In this document: positions 18,084 through 27,144 of the stretch, piece after piece
How positions within the stretch are numbered: the first letter of the stretch is position 1
Layout of the letters: every line of letters begins with the position of its first letter
Assembly (NCBI GenBank): GCA_963663775.1
Contig: OY760624.1
Coordinates: 1,674,001 to 1,738,000, forward strand
Length of the DNA stretch: 64,000 bases
Source: G963663775 sp963663775
GTDB lineage: Bacteria > Bacillota > Clostridia > Oscillospirales > Butyricicoccaceae
Direction of reading: 5' to 3'
Translations under genes and position numbers: made by a program
The notes under the pieces: generated by a model
What the model was told of the DNA's origin: nothing
Databases searched by the model: none
What the model saw: only the letters and a program-made list of their open reading frames with translations

Positions 18084-18263
18084 ATGTCGGAAGTCCGCAT
18101 TAAGGATAATGAATCAATCGATAGTGCATTGAGAAGATTCAAGAGATCCTGCGCAAAAGCGGGTACGCTTTCCGAGCTCCGCAAGCGTGAGCATTATGAA
18201 AGCCCAAGCGTTAAGCGCCGTAAGAAGTCTGAGGCTGCACGCGCAAAGAAGAAGAAGTTCTAA
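18084..18263 (+). CDS. rpsU: Small ribosomal subunit protein bS21
   Basis: A 59-residue, very basic protein: it starts MSEVRIKDNESIDSALRRFK and ends in a Lys/Arg-rich tail (ARAKKKKF). Length and sequence are typical of bS21, which helps start-site recognition by the 30S subunit. The ribosome binding site GGAGGGAGGG is near-ideal. It is monocistronic, with its own consensus promoter and a strong terminator. Confidence 0.96.
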   Translation: MSEVRIKDNESIDSALRRFKRSCAKAGTLSELRKREHYESPSVKRRKKSEAARAKKKKF

Positions 18264-18286
18264 GAACGATTTCTGTTGCAGAGTTC

Positions 18287-18318
18287 AAAAGGACAGGACG
18301 AAAGTCCTGTCCTTTTTT
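18287..18318 (+). terminator. Intrinsic terminator of rpsU
   Basis: AAAAGGACAGGAC and GTCCTGTCC form a GAAA-loop hairpin followed by TTTTTT (18313-18318). Confidence 0.9.
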
Positions 18319-18490
18319 ATCTGCTCCGCACCGCAGTGCGAATGCTATCAGAAAAAAAGCGCGATGCGGGTGGGGCGTTCATTCGATTTTGCAAGGGATG
18401 TTGCAGCAATCGACAGGGAGGAAGAACCTGACGGGTTCTTTGCTGTAGCATCGCTTCTTAAAAAGATACAAAGAAGGCTGGAGGAAGCAC

Positions 18491-18976
18491 ATGAATATCC
18501 ATATCAGAGCGTTTACAGGGGAAGACCTTGCCCAAATGCTGGACATTTGGAACGATGTGGTGCAGGAAGGCATTGCGTTTCCGCAAATGGACTGCCTGAC
18601 GCAAGACAGCGGGCGGGCATTTTTTGCCGAGCAATCCTTCACAGGGGTGGCAGAGGACACAGGGGAAATTCTGGGGCTGTATATTCTGCATCCCAACAAC
18701 ATTGGACGCTGCGGACACATTGCCAACGCCAGCTATGCCGTGAAAACAGGCAAGCGAGGGCTGCACATTGGCGAGCGGTTGGTTTCCGATTGTCTGCGGC
18801 AGGCAAAGGCACTGGATTTTAAAATTTTACAGTTCAATGCCGTGGTCAGCAACAATTATGGAGCACTGCGTTTGTATGAGAAGCTGGGATTTGTGCAGTT
18901 GGGGGTCATTCCAGGCGGTTTTTTACTGAAAGACGGCAAATATCAAGATATTATTCCGCACTATCGTGTGCTGTAA
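18491..18976 (+). CDS. GNAT-family N-acetyltransferase
   Basis: A 161-residue GNAT-fold protein. It starts MNIHIRAFTGEDLAQMLDIW, has the acetyl-CoA loop region TGKRGLHIGERLVSDCLRQA (the usual R/QxxGxG is replaced by KRGLHIG), and ends with NNYGALRLYEKLGF, the standard last helix. The ribosome binding site is GGAGGAAGC. The substrate cannot be deduced; an L-amino-acid or ribosomal-protein acyltransferase role is equally possible. Confidence 0.85.
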   Translation: MNIHIRAFTGEDLAQMLDIWNDVVQEGIAFPQMDCLTQDSGRAFFAEQSFTGVAEDTGEILGLYILHPNNIGRCGHIANASYAVKTGKRGLHIGERLVSDCLRQAKALDFKILQFNAVVSNNYGALRLYEKLGFVQLGVIPGGFLLKDGKYQDIIPHYRVL

Positions 18977-19084
18977 AAACATAGGACTGTGGGGAAACTG
19001 GAAAGAAAAAAAGCGAAACTGGAAATGTTAATAAATAATTCATATTCACGACAAGGTTTTGACATAGTTTTCTTGTATCATAAT

Positions 19085-19335
19085 AACAGTTCCAAGAGAA
19101 CACAAGGCAAACAAGCCTGTTATAATGAACCTGCCAGTCCGGTTGTGGGTCGGAATACCGCACAATCAAATGGATATGGCAGACTACCCACAACAGTGCG
19201 GCGGCGTACTCCCCCTTCGCTGCCGACCTTTTTGAATATGATTGGACAAGAAAATTTCTCCCCCTTTTTTTCTACTGTCCGCGAGCGTCTGCACGTTTTT
19301 TTCCTCCTCTCTTTTTAACGTGCAGGCGTTTTTTT
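19085..19335 (+). ncRNA. Candidate structured small RNA (6S-like features, unconfirmed)
   Basis: This gene-free 374-bp stretch between the GNAT gene and bofA contains a possible promoter (TTGACA at about 19058-19063, TAATAA 16 nt later). A paired region follows: GTTGTGGGT near 19142 is the exact reverse complement of ACCCACAAC near 19187. A GCGGCGGCG / CGCTGCCG hairpin comes next, and then a strong terminator-like stem (GTCTGCACGTT / AACGTGCAGGC, ~19287-19329) followed by T7. The blocks GCCAGTCC and CAGTGCGGCGGC recall sequence blocks of 6S RNA, but the spacing between them is too short for a canonical 6S. An unknown sRNA is equally possible. Confidence 0.4.
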
Positions 19336-19350
19336 GCGTTTACTAGGTTG

Positions 19351-19608
19351 TCAAGAAAAACTCCAGCTCAGCAAAATCAGCAGCACCGCACCGAACGGCC
19401 CGAGCAGCGTGATGATGGCAGCGGTGACGGCGTTGATGCTGATGGTGATGCCGACCAGAGAAGCACCCACGCTGCAGGCAAGCAGACCCAACAGTCCGCC
19501 GAGAACCTGCAAACCAAGCCGCAGCAGGAAGCGCAGCGGCGCAAACAGCATGCTGCCCATCAGCAGCAGAAACACCGCCAGAATGCCATAGAGTATTGCA
19601 GCAGACAT
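19351..19608 (-). CDS. bofA: BofA-family protein (pro-sigmaK processing inhibitor)
   Basis: An 85-residue, almost wholly hydrophobic protein with two to three TM segments, ending in GAVLLILLSWSF, the typical BofA C-terminus. In Bacillus BofA inhibits SpoIVFB and so delays SigK activation in the mother cell. Its presence argues for a spore-former. The ATG lies 3 bp after an AAGGGGTGGCTG ribosome binding site. It is transcribed towards the candidate small RNA. Confidence 0.8.
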   Translation of the reverse strand: MSAAILYGILAVFLLLMGSMLFAPLRFLLRLGLQVLGGLLGLLACSVGASLVGITISINAVTAAIITLLGPFGAVLLILLSWSFS

Positions 19609-19811
19609 GGTCAGCCACCCCTTTCTTACCTCCAGTATATGGCGTGGGACAGCGGGTTATGATAAGGGATGCCGCGACCAATCTGCGTAGAATGGGTTTG
19701 ACGAATGTAGTAATTTCCGCTATAATAGCTAATGCTGTTGTCATGAAAACGGCGGCAGCGATGAAATATAGACGATAACCTTGATGAATGATAAAAAATT
19801 AGGTGAAATAC

Positions 19812-21806
19812 ATGAAACAAAAACCATCACAATATGGCAACGAAAGCATCTCCTCGCTCAAGGGTGCCGACCGTGTGCGCAAGCGTCCCGGGGTCATCTT
19901 TGGTTCGGATGGACTGGAGGGCTGTGAGCATGCGGTGTTTGAAATCCTGTCCAACTCCATTGACGAGGCACGGGAAGGCTATGGCAGCCGTATCGTGGTT
20001 ACCCGCTATGCGGACGGCTCGATTGCGGTGCAGGACGAAGGGCGCGGTATCCCTGTGGAATTCAACGAGGGCGAGGCACGCTATAACTGGGAGCTGGTCT
20101 TTTGCGAGCTGTATGCAGGCGGCAAATATCAAAATGAAACAGGCGAAAATTATGAGTTTTCGCTTGGGCTCAATGGCTTGGGCACGTGTGCCACCCAGTA
20201 TGCTGCGGCATATATGGATGTGACCGTGGTGCGGGATGGCTTTTCCTATGACCTGCACTTTGAAAAAGGCGAAAACTGCACCAAAGCAAAGGAAGGCTAT
20301 ATCAAACAGCCGACAAATGCCAAAAAAACCGGTACTATCATCCGTTGGAAGCCGGATTTGGAGGTGTTCACCGACATTGCGATTCCCGTGGACTATTATC
20401 TGGATGTGCTCAAGCGGCAGGCGGTGGTCAACAATCGGCTGCTGTTTGTGTTCCGCAATGAAACCGAAAAAGGCTTTGAAACCACGGAATTTCGCTATGA
20501 AGACGGCATCACCGACTATGTGACCGAGTTGGCAGGCGAAACCCCACTGACCACTGTGCAGTTTTTGCAGGCGGAAAAGCGGGGACGGGACCGTGCGGAC
20601 AAGCCGGAATATCGTGTCAAGCTGTCGTGTGCGTTTTGTTTTTCCTCTGCGGTCAGCCGTACGGAATATTATCACAACTCCTCATGGCTGGAATATGGCG
20701 GGGCACCTGACAAGGCGGTGCGCTCGGCATTCGTGTCTGCCATTGACGGCTATTTGAAGCAGGGCGGCAAATATCAGAAGAACGAAAGCAAGGTTTCCTA
20801 TCAGGATGTGCTGGACAGCTTGATTTTTGTATCCAACTGCTTTTCTACCTATACCTCTTACGAAAATCAGACCAAAAAATCCATCACAAACAAGTTTGTG
20901 CAGGAAGCAATGACCGAGTTTTTGAAGGAAGGTCTGGAAATTTATTTCATTGAGAACAAGGCGGAGGCGGACAAAATCGCCGAGCAGATTCTCATCAACA
21001 AGCGCAGCCGTGAACAGGCGGAAAAGGCACGCCTGAACATCAAGAAAAAGCTGTCGGGCAATCTGGATGTGGTCAACCGTGTGCAGAAGTTTGTGGATTG
21101 CCGCACGAAAGACCTCAGCCGCCGTGAGCTGTACATCGTGGAAGGTGACAGTGCGCTCGGCTCGTGCAAGCAGGGGCGTGACGCGGAATTTCAAGCGATT
21201 ATTCCTGTGCGTGGCAAGATTCTCAACTGCCTGAAGGCGGATTATGATAAAATTTTTAAAAATGACATCATTACCGACCTGCTGAAAGTGCTCGGCTGTG
21301 GGGTGGAGGTGCGCTCGAAGGCATCCAAAGACCTCAGTGCCTTTGATTTGGACAGCCTGCGCTGGCACAAGGTTATCATTTGTACCGATGCCGACGTGGA
21401 CGGCTTTCAGATTCGCACGCTGATTTTGACGATGCTGTATCGGCTTGTGCCGACCCTCATCGAGCAGGGGTATGTGTACATTGCAGAATCACCGCTGTAT
21501 GAAATTTCTTATCGGGATAAGAGTTATTTTGCCTTTGATGAAACCGAAAAAGCCAAGATTCTCAAAAAACTGGAGGGTAAAAAAATCCTTATCCAGCGCT
21601 CGAAGGGCTTGGGCGAAAACGAAGGGGACATGATGTGGGAAACCACAATGAATCCCGCAACCCGCCGCCTCATTCGGGTGCAGGCAGAGGAAGCGGAGAA
21701 AACCGCCGAGATGTTTGACCTGCTGCTGGGGGAAAATTTGGCAGGACGCAAGGAATATATTGCGGAAAACGGCAGTCAGTACATTGATTTGGCGGATATT
21801 TCATAA
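19812..21806 (+). CDS. parE: Type II DNA topoisomerase subunit B (ParE/GyrB-like)
   Basis: A 664-residue protein. The GHKL ATPase has FEILSNSIDEAREG, QDEGRGIPVE and LGLNGLGTCATQ. The transducer domain follows, and then the TOPRIM domain with IVEGDSALGSCKQGRD (~residue 440) and CTDADVDGFQ. The ATG at 19812 follows AGGTG at 8 nt; a GTG three codons earlier lacks spacing. It pairs with the downstream A subunit. Sequence blocks such as EGDSALGS and SNSIDEAREG are closer to the divergent second type II enzyme common in Clostridia than to GyrB, so ParE is the better name, though the assignment is by pattern only. Confidence 0.88.
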   Translation: MKQKPSQYGNESISSLKGADRVRKRPGVIFGSDGLEGCEHAVFEILSNSIDEAREGYGSRIVVTRYADGSIAVQDEGRGIPVEFNEGEARYNWELVFCELYAGGKYQNETGENYEFSLGLNGLGTCATQYAAAYMDVTVVRDGFSYDLHFEKGENCTKAKEGYIKQPTNAKKTGTIIRWKPDLEVFTDIAIPVDYYLDVLKRQAVVNNRLLFVFRNETEKGFETTEFRYEDGITDYVTELAGETPLTTVQFLQAEKRGRDRADKPEYRVKLSCAFCFSSAVSRTEYYHNSSWLEYGGAPDKAVRSAFVSAIDGYLKQGGKYQKNESKVSYQDVLDSLIFVSNCFSTYTSYENQTKKSITNKFVQEAMTEFLKEGLEIYFIENKAEADKIAEQILINKRSREQAEKARLNIKKKLSGNLDVVNRVQKFVDCRTKDLSRRELYIVEGDSALGSCKQGRDAEFQAIIPVRGKILNCLKADYDKIFKNDIITDLLKVLGCGVEVRSKASKDLSAFDLDSLRWHKVIICTDADVDGFQIRTLILTMLYRLVPTLIEQGYVYIAESPLYEISYRDKSYFAFDETEKAKILKKLEGKKILIQRSKGLGENEGDMMWETTMNPATRRLIRVQAEEAEKTAEMFDLLLGENLAGRKEYIAENGSQYIDLADIS

Positions 21807-21862
21807 AAAAACAGTGCGATAGGCAGGCGTAACGCCTTTCAATGGAGGAGAATGGATAAGGA

Positions 21863-24067
21863 ATGACAAAAAAAACGCAATCTGGGAATTTGCATGAATA
21901 TCCGGCGGCAGACCAGCCGATTACAGAAACCCTGCGTGAAAACTACATGCCCTATGCGATGAGCGTTATCGTGTCACGTGCGATTCCGGAAATTGACGGG
22001 TTTAAGCCGTCCCATCGCAAGCTGCTGTACACCATGTACAAAAAAGGGCTGCTGGGCGGCAACCGCACCAAATCTGCCAATATCGTGGGCGAAACCATGA
22101 AGCTGAACCCGCATGGCGATGCGGCGATTTATGAAACGATGGTGCGTTTGACCCGTGCCAACGAATCGCTGCTGACCCCATTTGTGGACAGCAAGGGCAA
22201 CTTCGGCAAGGTCTATTCCCGTGACATGGCATATGCGGCGTCCCGTTACACGGAGGCACGTCTGGATGCGATTTGTGCCGAGGTTTTCCGTGATATTGAT
22301 GCGGACGCCGTGGACTTTATCGATAACTATGATGGCTCGATGCAGGAGCCGACCCTGCTGCCGACCACGTTTCCCAATATTTTGGTGTCAGCAAACACAG
22401 GCATTGCGGTGGGCATGGCATCGAATTTCTGCGGGTTCAATCTGCATGAGGTGTGCCAAACGGCAATCGCCTGCATCCGCAATCCGCAGCATGATTTGCT
22501 GTCCACCCTGCCCGCACCCGACTTTTCCACGGGTGGAGAAATCATTTTTGATGAAGCCGAAATGCGCAAGATTTATGAGAGCGGACGAGGTTCGTTCAAG
22601 GTGCGCTGCAAATGGCAGTATCTGAAAAAAGAAAATCTGATTGAAATTACACAGATTCCCTATACCACAACGATTGAAGCCATCATCGACAAGGTGGCGG
22701 AGCTGGTGAAGAATGGGAAGGTGCGGGAAATTTCGGATATTCGAGATGAAACCGACCTGAACGGCTTGAAAATTGCCATTGACCTCAAGCGTGGGACAGA
22801 CCCAGAGAAGCTGATGGTCAAGCTGATGAAAATGACCCCGCTGATGGACAGCTTTTCCTGTAACTTCAATGTGCTGATAGCGGGGATGCCACGGGTGCTG
22901 GGCGTGCGGGGTGTACTGGAGGAATGGACGGCATGGCGCACGGAATGTGTTCGCCGCCGTGTGGCATTTGATTTGCAGAAAAAGCGGGAAAAGCTGCATC
23001 TGCTGCAGGGTTTGTCTAAGATTCTGCTGGACATCGACCGTGCCATCAAAATCATCCGTGACACAAAGGAAGACGCAGAGGTCGTGCCCAATCTGATGAT
23101 GGGCTTTGGCATTGATAAGATGCAGGCGGAATATGTGGCGGAAATTCGTCTGCGCCACATCAATCAGGAATATATCCTCAAGCGGGTGCAGGAAACCGAG
23201 TCGTTGTCGGGCGAAATCGCACGTCTGGAAGGCATTCTGGGCAGCCAAAAAAAGGTGCAGGACATCATCATCCGAGAACTGGAGCAGGTGATTAAAAAAT
23301 ATCCCGCCGTGCGCAAAAGCGAAATCATTTATGCGCATGAGGTGGAGGAATACAATGAGCAGGAGCAGATTGAAGACTATCCTGTGCTGTTGTTCTTGAC
23401 ACAGGAGGGATATTTTAAGAAAATCACGCCCCAATCCTGGCGCATGAGCGGGGAGCACAAGCTCAAGGATGGAGATGCGGTCGTGTGGCAGACCGAAGCC
23501 ACCAACCGTGCGGAAATTATCTTCTTCACCGACCGTCAGCAGGCCTATAAAGCACGTTTACACGAGTTTGAGGACGGCAAGGCTTCGACCTTGGGTGAAT
23601 TTTTGAATGCCAAGCTGGGCATGGAGGACGGCGAAACCCCCATTTTTGCATTTTTGCCCGCAGACTACAAGCGCAGCATGGTGGTGGTCTTTCAAAATGG
23701 CAAGGCGGCACGCTTTGCGCTGGAAAGCTTCGCTACCAAGACCAATCGCCGCCGCCTGACGGGGGCATATTCGGGGAAAGTGCCTGCGGTTGCGTTCTTT
23801 GTGGCAGAGGATGACACCGAAATCACGATGTTCTCCACGGCAGGGCGTGCGCTGACCTTCGCAGTCGGGCTGCTCGACAGCAAGAGTACACGCACCACGC
23901 AGGGCGTGCAGACCATGGTGCTGCGGGGCAAGCACACCATTACCCATGCCTGCCTGATGCAGGAGGCGAAGCTGCAGGACAACGGACGCTATCGCTGCCG
24001 CAGCATTCCGTCCATCGGTGCGGTGCTACGGGAACAAGACCTTTCAGAAACACAGATTACTTTCTAA
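21863..24067 (+). CDS. parC: Type II DNA topoisomerase subunit A (ParC/GyrA-like)
   Basis: A 734-residue protein. The winged-helix and tower domains contain the catalytic Tyr129 in YAASRYTEARL, and a shortened C-terminal region forms the remains of a beta-pinwheel. The quinolone-determining segment reads LNPHGDAAIYE: Ala87 stands at the place of GyrA Ser83 and Glu91 at Asp87. This is expected to weaken the water-metal bridge to fluoroquinolones. With the upstream B subunit (56-bp gap) it should decatenate chromosomes. It ends at a strong terminator. Confidence 0.88.
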   Translation: MTKKTQSGNLHEYPAADQPITETLRENYMPYAMSVIVSRAIPEIDGFKPSHRKLLYTMYKKGLLGGNRTKSANIVGETMKLNPHGDAAIYETMVRLTRANESLLTPFVDSKGNFGKVYSRDMAYAASRYTEARLDAICAEVFRDIDADAVDFIDNYDGSMQEPTLLPTTFPNILVSANTGIAVGMASNFCGFNLHEVCQTAIACIRNPQHDLLSTLPAPDFSTGGEIIFDEAEMRKIYESGRGSFKVRCKWQYLKKENLIEITQIPYTTTIEAIIDKVAELVKNGKVREISDIRDETDLNGLKIAIDLKRGTDPEKLMVKLMKMTPLMDSFSCNFNVLIAGMPRVLGVRGVLEEWTAWRTECVRRRVAFDLQKKREKLHLLQGLSKILLDIDRAIKIIRDTKEDAEVVPNLMMGFGIDKMQAEYVAEIRLRHINQEYILKRVQETESLSGEIARLEGILGSQKKVQDIIIRELEQVIKKYPAVRKSEIIYAHEVEEYNEQEQIEDYPVLLFLTQEGYFKKITPQSWRMSGEHKLKDGDAVVWQTEATNRAEIIFFTDRQQAYKARLHEFEDGKASTLGEFLNAKLGMEDGETPIFAFLPADYKRSMVVVFQNGKAARFALESFATKTNRRRLTGAYSGKVPAVAFFVAEDDTEITMFSTAGRALTFAVGLLDSKSTRTTQGVQTMVLRGKHTITHACLMQEAKLQDNGRYRCRSIPSIGAVLREQDLSETQITF

Positions 24068-24076
24068 AAAATCATC

Positions 24077-24121
24077 AAAAACGGATACAACCACGGGGAA
24101 ATGGTTTGTATCCGTTTTTTT
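24077..24121 (+). terminator. Intrinsic terminator after parC
   Basis: ACGGATACAA (from 24080) pairs with TTGTATCCGT across a short loop, preceded by AAAA and followed by a T7 run. Confidence 0.85.
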
Positions 24122-24250
24122 GTCGAAAAAAAGATAGCACAGAAGTGGGGATTGTGCTATACTGGTACAGGTCAAAACGGCATGCCACGGCAGGCGGCAA
24201 AGGGACGCGGTTCGTGCGGGTTTTATGCCAAAACAAGGGGGATTTTTTTC

Positions 24251-25189
24251 GTGCATTTCATCAAGGGATTTCACGTGGGACAGCGTGCGGCAAAGACGGC
24301 GATTGCAGTCGGTTTGTCGCTGCTGGTGACGCAATGGATGGGGTCATCGCTGCCGATTTTTGCGGCAATTGGTGCCATTTCCGTTATGAGCCGCACATGG
24401 AGCGATTCCATGCGGGAAAGCTTCATCCAGTTTGCCGGCACGTTGGTCGGTTATTTGGTGGCATGTATGTTTGTGTTATATTTGCCGTGGCCGCCGCAGT
24501 TCTTTCTGTGGATGGGCATTGGCACGTTTTTGGTGATTGCGCTGTGCATTGCCCTGCGACTGCATTTTGCGATTCCGCTGGCGAGCATTGTGTTTGCGGA
24601 CGTGTGCCTGTATACGGGCGATAATGCGGTGGTGTATGGCTTTCATCGCTTCACCGATACGATTGTTGGGCTGGTGGTGGCACTGCTCGTGAATATGGTG
24701 ATTCGTCCCTATAACAATCGTGGGAAAATCAAAAAGCTGATGGAGAAAATTCAGAAGATGGTGCTGCCGCTGCTTGGCGGACGGGTACTGGAGCATCGGT
24801 ATCCGGATTTGTCGGAATTGCGGGCAGAAATGAATTTGCTGTCGGCAGAGCTGAAAATTTTTGAGCAGCAGCCACCGATTACCCTGCGCCGCCGTGCCAT
24901 GCACTTGACGGCAAGACGGCAGGAGGCGGCATATTTGCGGGGCTGTGAGCAGCTGCTGCAAAAAATGGTGGGCGAATTGGAGGCGTTGTGCAACATGGAT
25001 GCCAATCCGATTCCCGGGGAAATGAGCCAAAAGCGGCTGGGCGAGCACAAGCTTTATCTGTCCAAGGAGCTGCAAAACTATGTGCGCTGCTGTGAAACCG
25101 ATACGGTGGTGTTGGATTATCACATTGCGAATTTTTTAGATGCGTATGATTTTCTCAGCGCATTCCGTATGCAGGATACGGCTGCATGA
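24251..25189 (+). CDS. Aromatic acid exporter / FUSC-like membrane protein
   Basis: A 312-residue protein starting at GTG 24251 (HFIKGFHVGQRAAKTAIAVG) after CAAGGGGGA. The N-terminal half has about five TM helices with the family's FAAIGAISVMSRTWSDS and GTLVGYLVA motifs. The C-terminal half is a soluble helical domain. This is the ArAE_1/YgaE layout; relatives are putative exporters, substrate unknown. Longer in-frame readings run back into the terminator and are rejected. It converges with the CPBP gene. Confidence 0.8.
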   Translation: MHFIKGFHVGQRAAKTAIAVGLSLLVTQWMGSSLPIFAAIGAISVMSRTWSDSMRESFIQFAGTLVGYLVACMFVLYLPWPPQFFLWMGIGTFLVIALCIALRLHFAIPLASIVFADVCLYTGDNAVVYGFHRFTDTIVGLVVALLVNMVIRPYNNRGKIKKLMEKIQKMVLPLLGGRVLEHRYPDLSELRAEMNLLSAELKIFEQQPPITLRRRAMHLTARRQEAAYLRGCEQLLQKMVGELEALCNMDANPIPGEMSQKRLGEHKLYLSKELQNYVRCCETDTVVLDYHIANFLDAYDFLSAFRMQDTAA

Positions 25190-25195
25190 TAGCAA

Positions 25196-25234
25196 AAAAG
25201 ACCGCCTGTATCGACTGGATACAGGCGGTCTTTT
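25196..25234. terminator. Bidirectional intrinsic terminator
   Basis: AAAAGACCGCCTGTATC (25196-25212) and GATACAGGCGGTCTTTT (25218-25234) form a 17-bp perfect stem with a 5-nt loop between two convergent genes. Confidence 0.92.
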
Positions 25235-25247
25235 GCAGAGTATACGA

Positions 25248-26222
25248 TTATAGAAAAATATCGGCGGCAAATTCTGCAAGGGTGAACAGTGCAAACAGCA
25301 CCATGCCGACATTGCCCCACGCTGTGCGGAGATAGCCCTGCGGCAAAAGGCATTCTGCCGGACGCAGCTGCAGTTGACCCCGACGGGAGAGGAGCAGCAG
25401 GATGCCGGCAATGACACACAGGAAAATGGCGGCGGCATAGCCATAGCTGAGCAAGGCGGACACAAACGGCGTGGCGAAGCCAGACGGCAGCCATGCGGCG
25501 GGGTCGGTCATGGCAGGGGTCAGCACGCCGCCAATGAGGTTGATGCACAGATGCAGCAGAATGCTGTAGCGCAGGCGGCCTGTGCGCAGATAGAGATAGG
25601 CGAGGACACAGCCGATGGATGCAGCATAAAAAAACTGATAGAAATTGCCGTGGAACAGACCAAACAGCACACCGGACAGCAGAATAGCAGGTTTTTCGCC
25701 GAATTGTCGAATGCGGTCGAGCAGCAGCTTGCGAAACAGCAGTTCTTCAAAAACGGGTGCGGCGAGCAGGATGGCAAGCGTCCAGATGAAGGGGTTGGTT
25801 TCCGAGGCGATGGCGTCCAAATCGTTGCTGTTGGCAGTGCCCAAGAGTGCGTCAATGCCCTGCATCGCCAGATTGCCCGCCAGACTGCCCAGATACATCA
25901 GCGAGATGCCAATCAGCAGGCAGCTGAAAAACAGCCGCAGGGTTGGGCGATGGTGGCGAGGTGCACGAGCAGGCACCCGCTGCATCAGCAAAGCCGCCAG
26001 CGGTACGCCAAGCAGATACATCGAAAACATGGAAACGGCACTGGCAAGCGTGGTATCCACCACTTGAATCGGGGAAAACCAAAAAAATGCAATCAAAAGC
26101 AGTTCGATGAGATAAATCGACAGATACGCTGCGCCAATGCGTGAAAAACACTGCTTTTCGGTGAGATAACGGTGGCGGGGGGCGGTGTCAAACCCGCTGT
26201 CGAAGGAAGGCAAATGATTCAT
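25248..26222 (-). CDS. CPBP-family intramembrane protease
   Basis: A 324-residue membrane protein with about eight TM segments. The CPBP (Abi/CAAX) motifs are visible: EELLFRK (motif 1, EExxxR, residue ~180), FGLFHGN (motif 2, FxxxH) and LHLCINL (motif 3 H). The family includes Rce1-type proteases and bacteriocin self-immunity proteins; the client here is unknown. The ATG at 26222 is fixed by a perfect AGGAGG 6 nt upstream on the minus strand; an earlier in-frame ATG has no such site. Confidence 0.85.
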   Translation of the reverse strand: MNHLPSFDSGFDTAPRHRYLTEKQCFSRIGAAYLSIYLIELLLIAFFWFSPIQVVDTTLASAVSMFSMYLLGVPLAALLMQRVPARAPRHHRPTLRLFFSCLLIGISLMYLGSLAGNLAMQGIDALLGTANSNDLDAIASETNPFIWTLAILLAAPVFEELLFRKLLLDRIRQFGEKPAILLSGVLFGLFHGNFYQFFYAASIGCVLAYLYLRTGRLRYSILLHLCINLIGGVLTPAMTDPAAWLPSGFATPFVSALLSYGYAAAIFLCVIAGILLLLSRRGQLQLRPAECLLPQGYLRTAWGNVGMVLFALFTLAEFAADIFL

Positions 26223-26507
26223 GAAGAACCTCCTAAAGTTCTCGTTTTTTTGCAAAGGCATCCGTGTATAGTGGGATGCGCTGTGTGTTTCCAGACGGTG
26301 GGGATGGGAGCGGAGCGCATGCGTTTGCTGAAGGAATTGTGAATTTTTTGCGACAAAATCCGTGAAAACATTTCCGAAAAGCGTGGGGTGTGTTATGATA
26401 AAGGTATCAAACAACTGCCGTGTCTGTATTTGCGCATCCCCGTGTAACCGCACCTCACAAGCAAAAAAGTGTCAGGTTGTCAGTTTTCGGAAAGGAAGGT
26501 GTTCTAA

Positions 26508-27080
26508 ATGCTGTGTTCACAGGACCAGGTATTATGCAAATTGGCAAAATTGCTTTCGGAACAAGGGGTGTTTTGGGGGCTGGGTGGTGAAACCATGCTG
26601 CGGCTGCGCAGGGTTCTGGAAGACTCTGCGCAAATCTGCATCATGATTGGTACGCAGGAGATTGAAACGGTCGATGCACTGTTTTCTTCCATCGGTACGG
26701 CGTATCAGCGTGAGCTATCACCGCACTATGCCTCCCGTTTTTTTCGGCACTATGCCATAGAGGGGCAGGATGTCACCGTGGTCAGCGGGCTGGCACTGCA
26801 CCATCAAGGATTTTTCTTTACCTATCCGCTGACACCCGCAGATATTGTTTCCACGCACAAACTGGGCGGGGTTTCGATTCCCATGATTGCATGCGAGGAC
26901 GTGTATGTGCTGTATCAAATGATGCCGGGATATGAGCATTTGGTACAGCAGATGGAACGGCATTTTGCATCGTGCGGACTGGAACGTCCCGAACGCTTCG
27001 CACAGCTGCGCCGCCATGCGCTGCCGCCTGCGGTGATTGCGTCCATTTTGCGCTGGACGGCGATGGAACTGCATGCATAA
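26508..27080 (+). CDS. Hypothetical protein, possible nucleotidyltransferase-fold
   Basis: A 190-residue soluble protein. Near the N-terminus WGLGGETMLRLRR recalls the GG-alpha motif of minimal nucleotidyltransferases, but the Asp pair of an active site is not evident, so a function is not assigned. The ATG follows AAGGAAGG. A possible promoter, TTTCCG (26371-26376), 17-nt spacer, TATGAT (26394-26399), lies upstream. It ends at a strong terminator shared with the convergent kinase-like gene. Confidence 0.6.
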   Translation: MLCSQDQVLCKLAKLLSEQGVFWGLGGETMLRLRRVLEDSAQICIMIGTQEIETVDALFSSIGTAYQRELSPHYASRFFRHYAIEGQDVTVVSGLALHHQGFFFTYPLTPADIVSTHKLGGVSIPMIACEDVYVLYQMMPGYEHLVQQMERHFASCGLERPERFAQLRRHALPPAVIASILRWTAMELHA

Positions 27081-27104
27081 CACAAGCGATTGCTGCCATT
27101 ACGG

Positions 27105-27144
27105 AAAAAGTGCCGCTCTCACAAGAGAGAGCGGCACTTTTTTT
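27105..27144. terminator. Bidirectional intrinsic terminator
   Basis: AAGTGCCGCTCTC (27108-27120) pairs with GAGAGCGGCACTT (27127-27139), with A and T tracts outside. It overlaps the last codon of the minus-strand gene. Confidence 0.9.
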
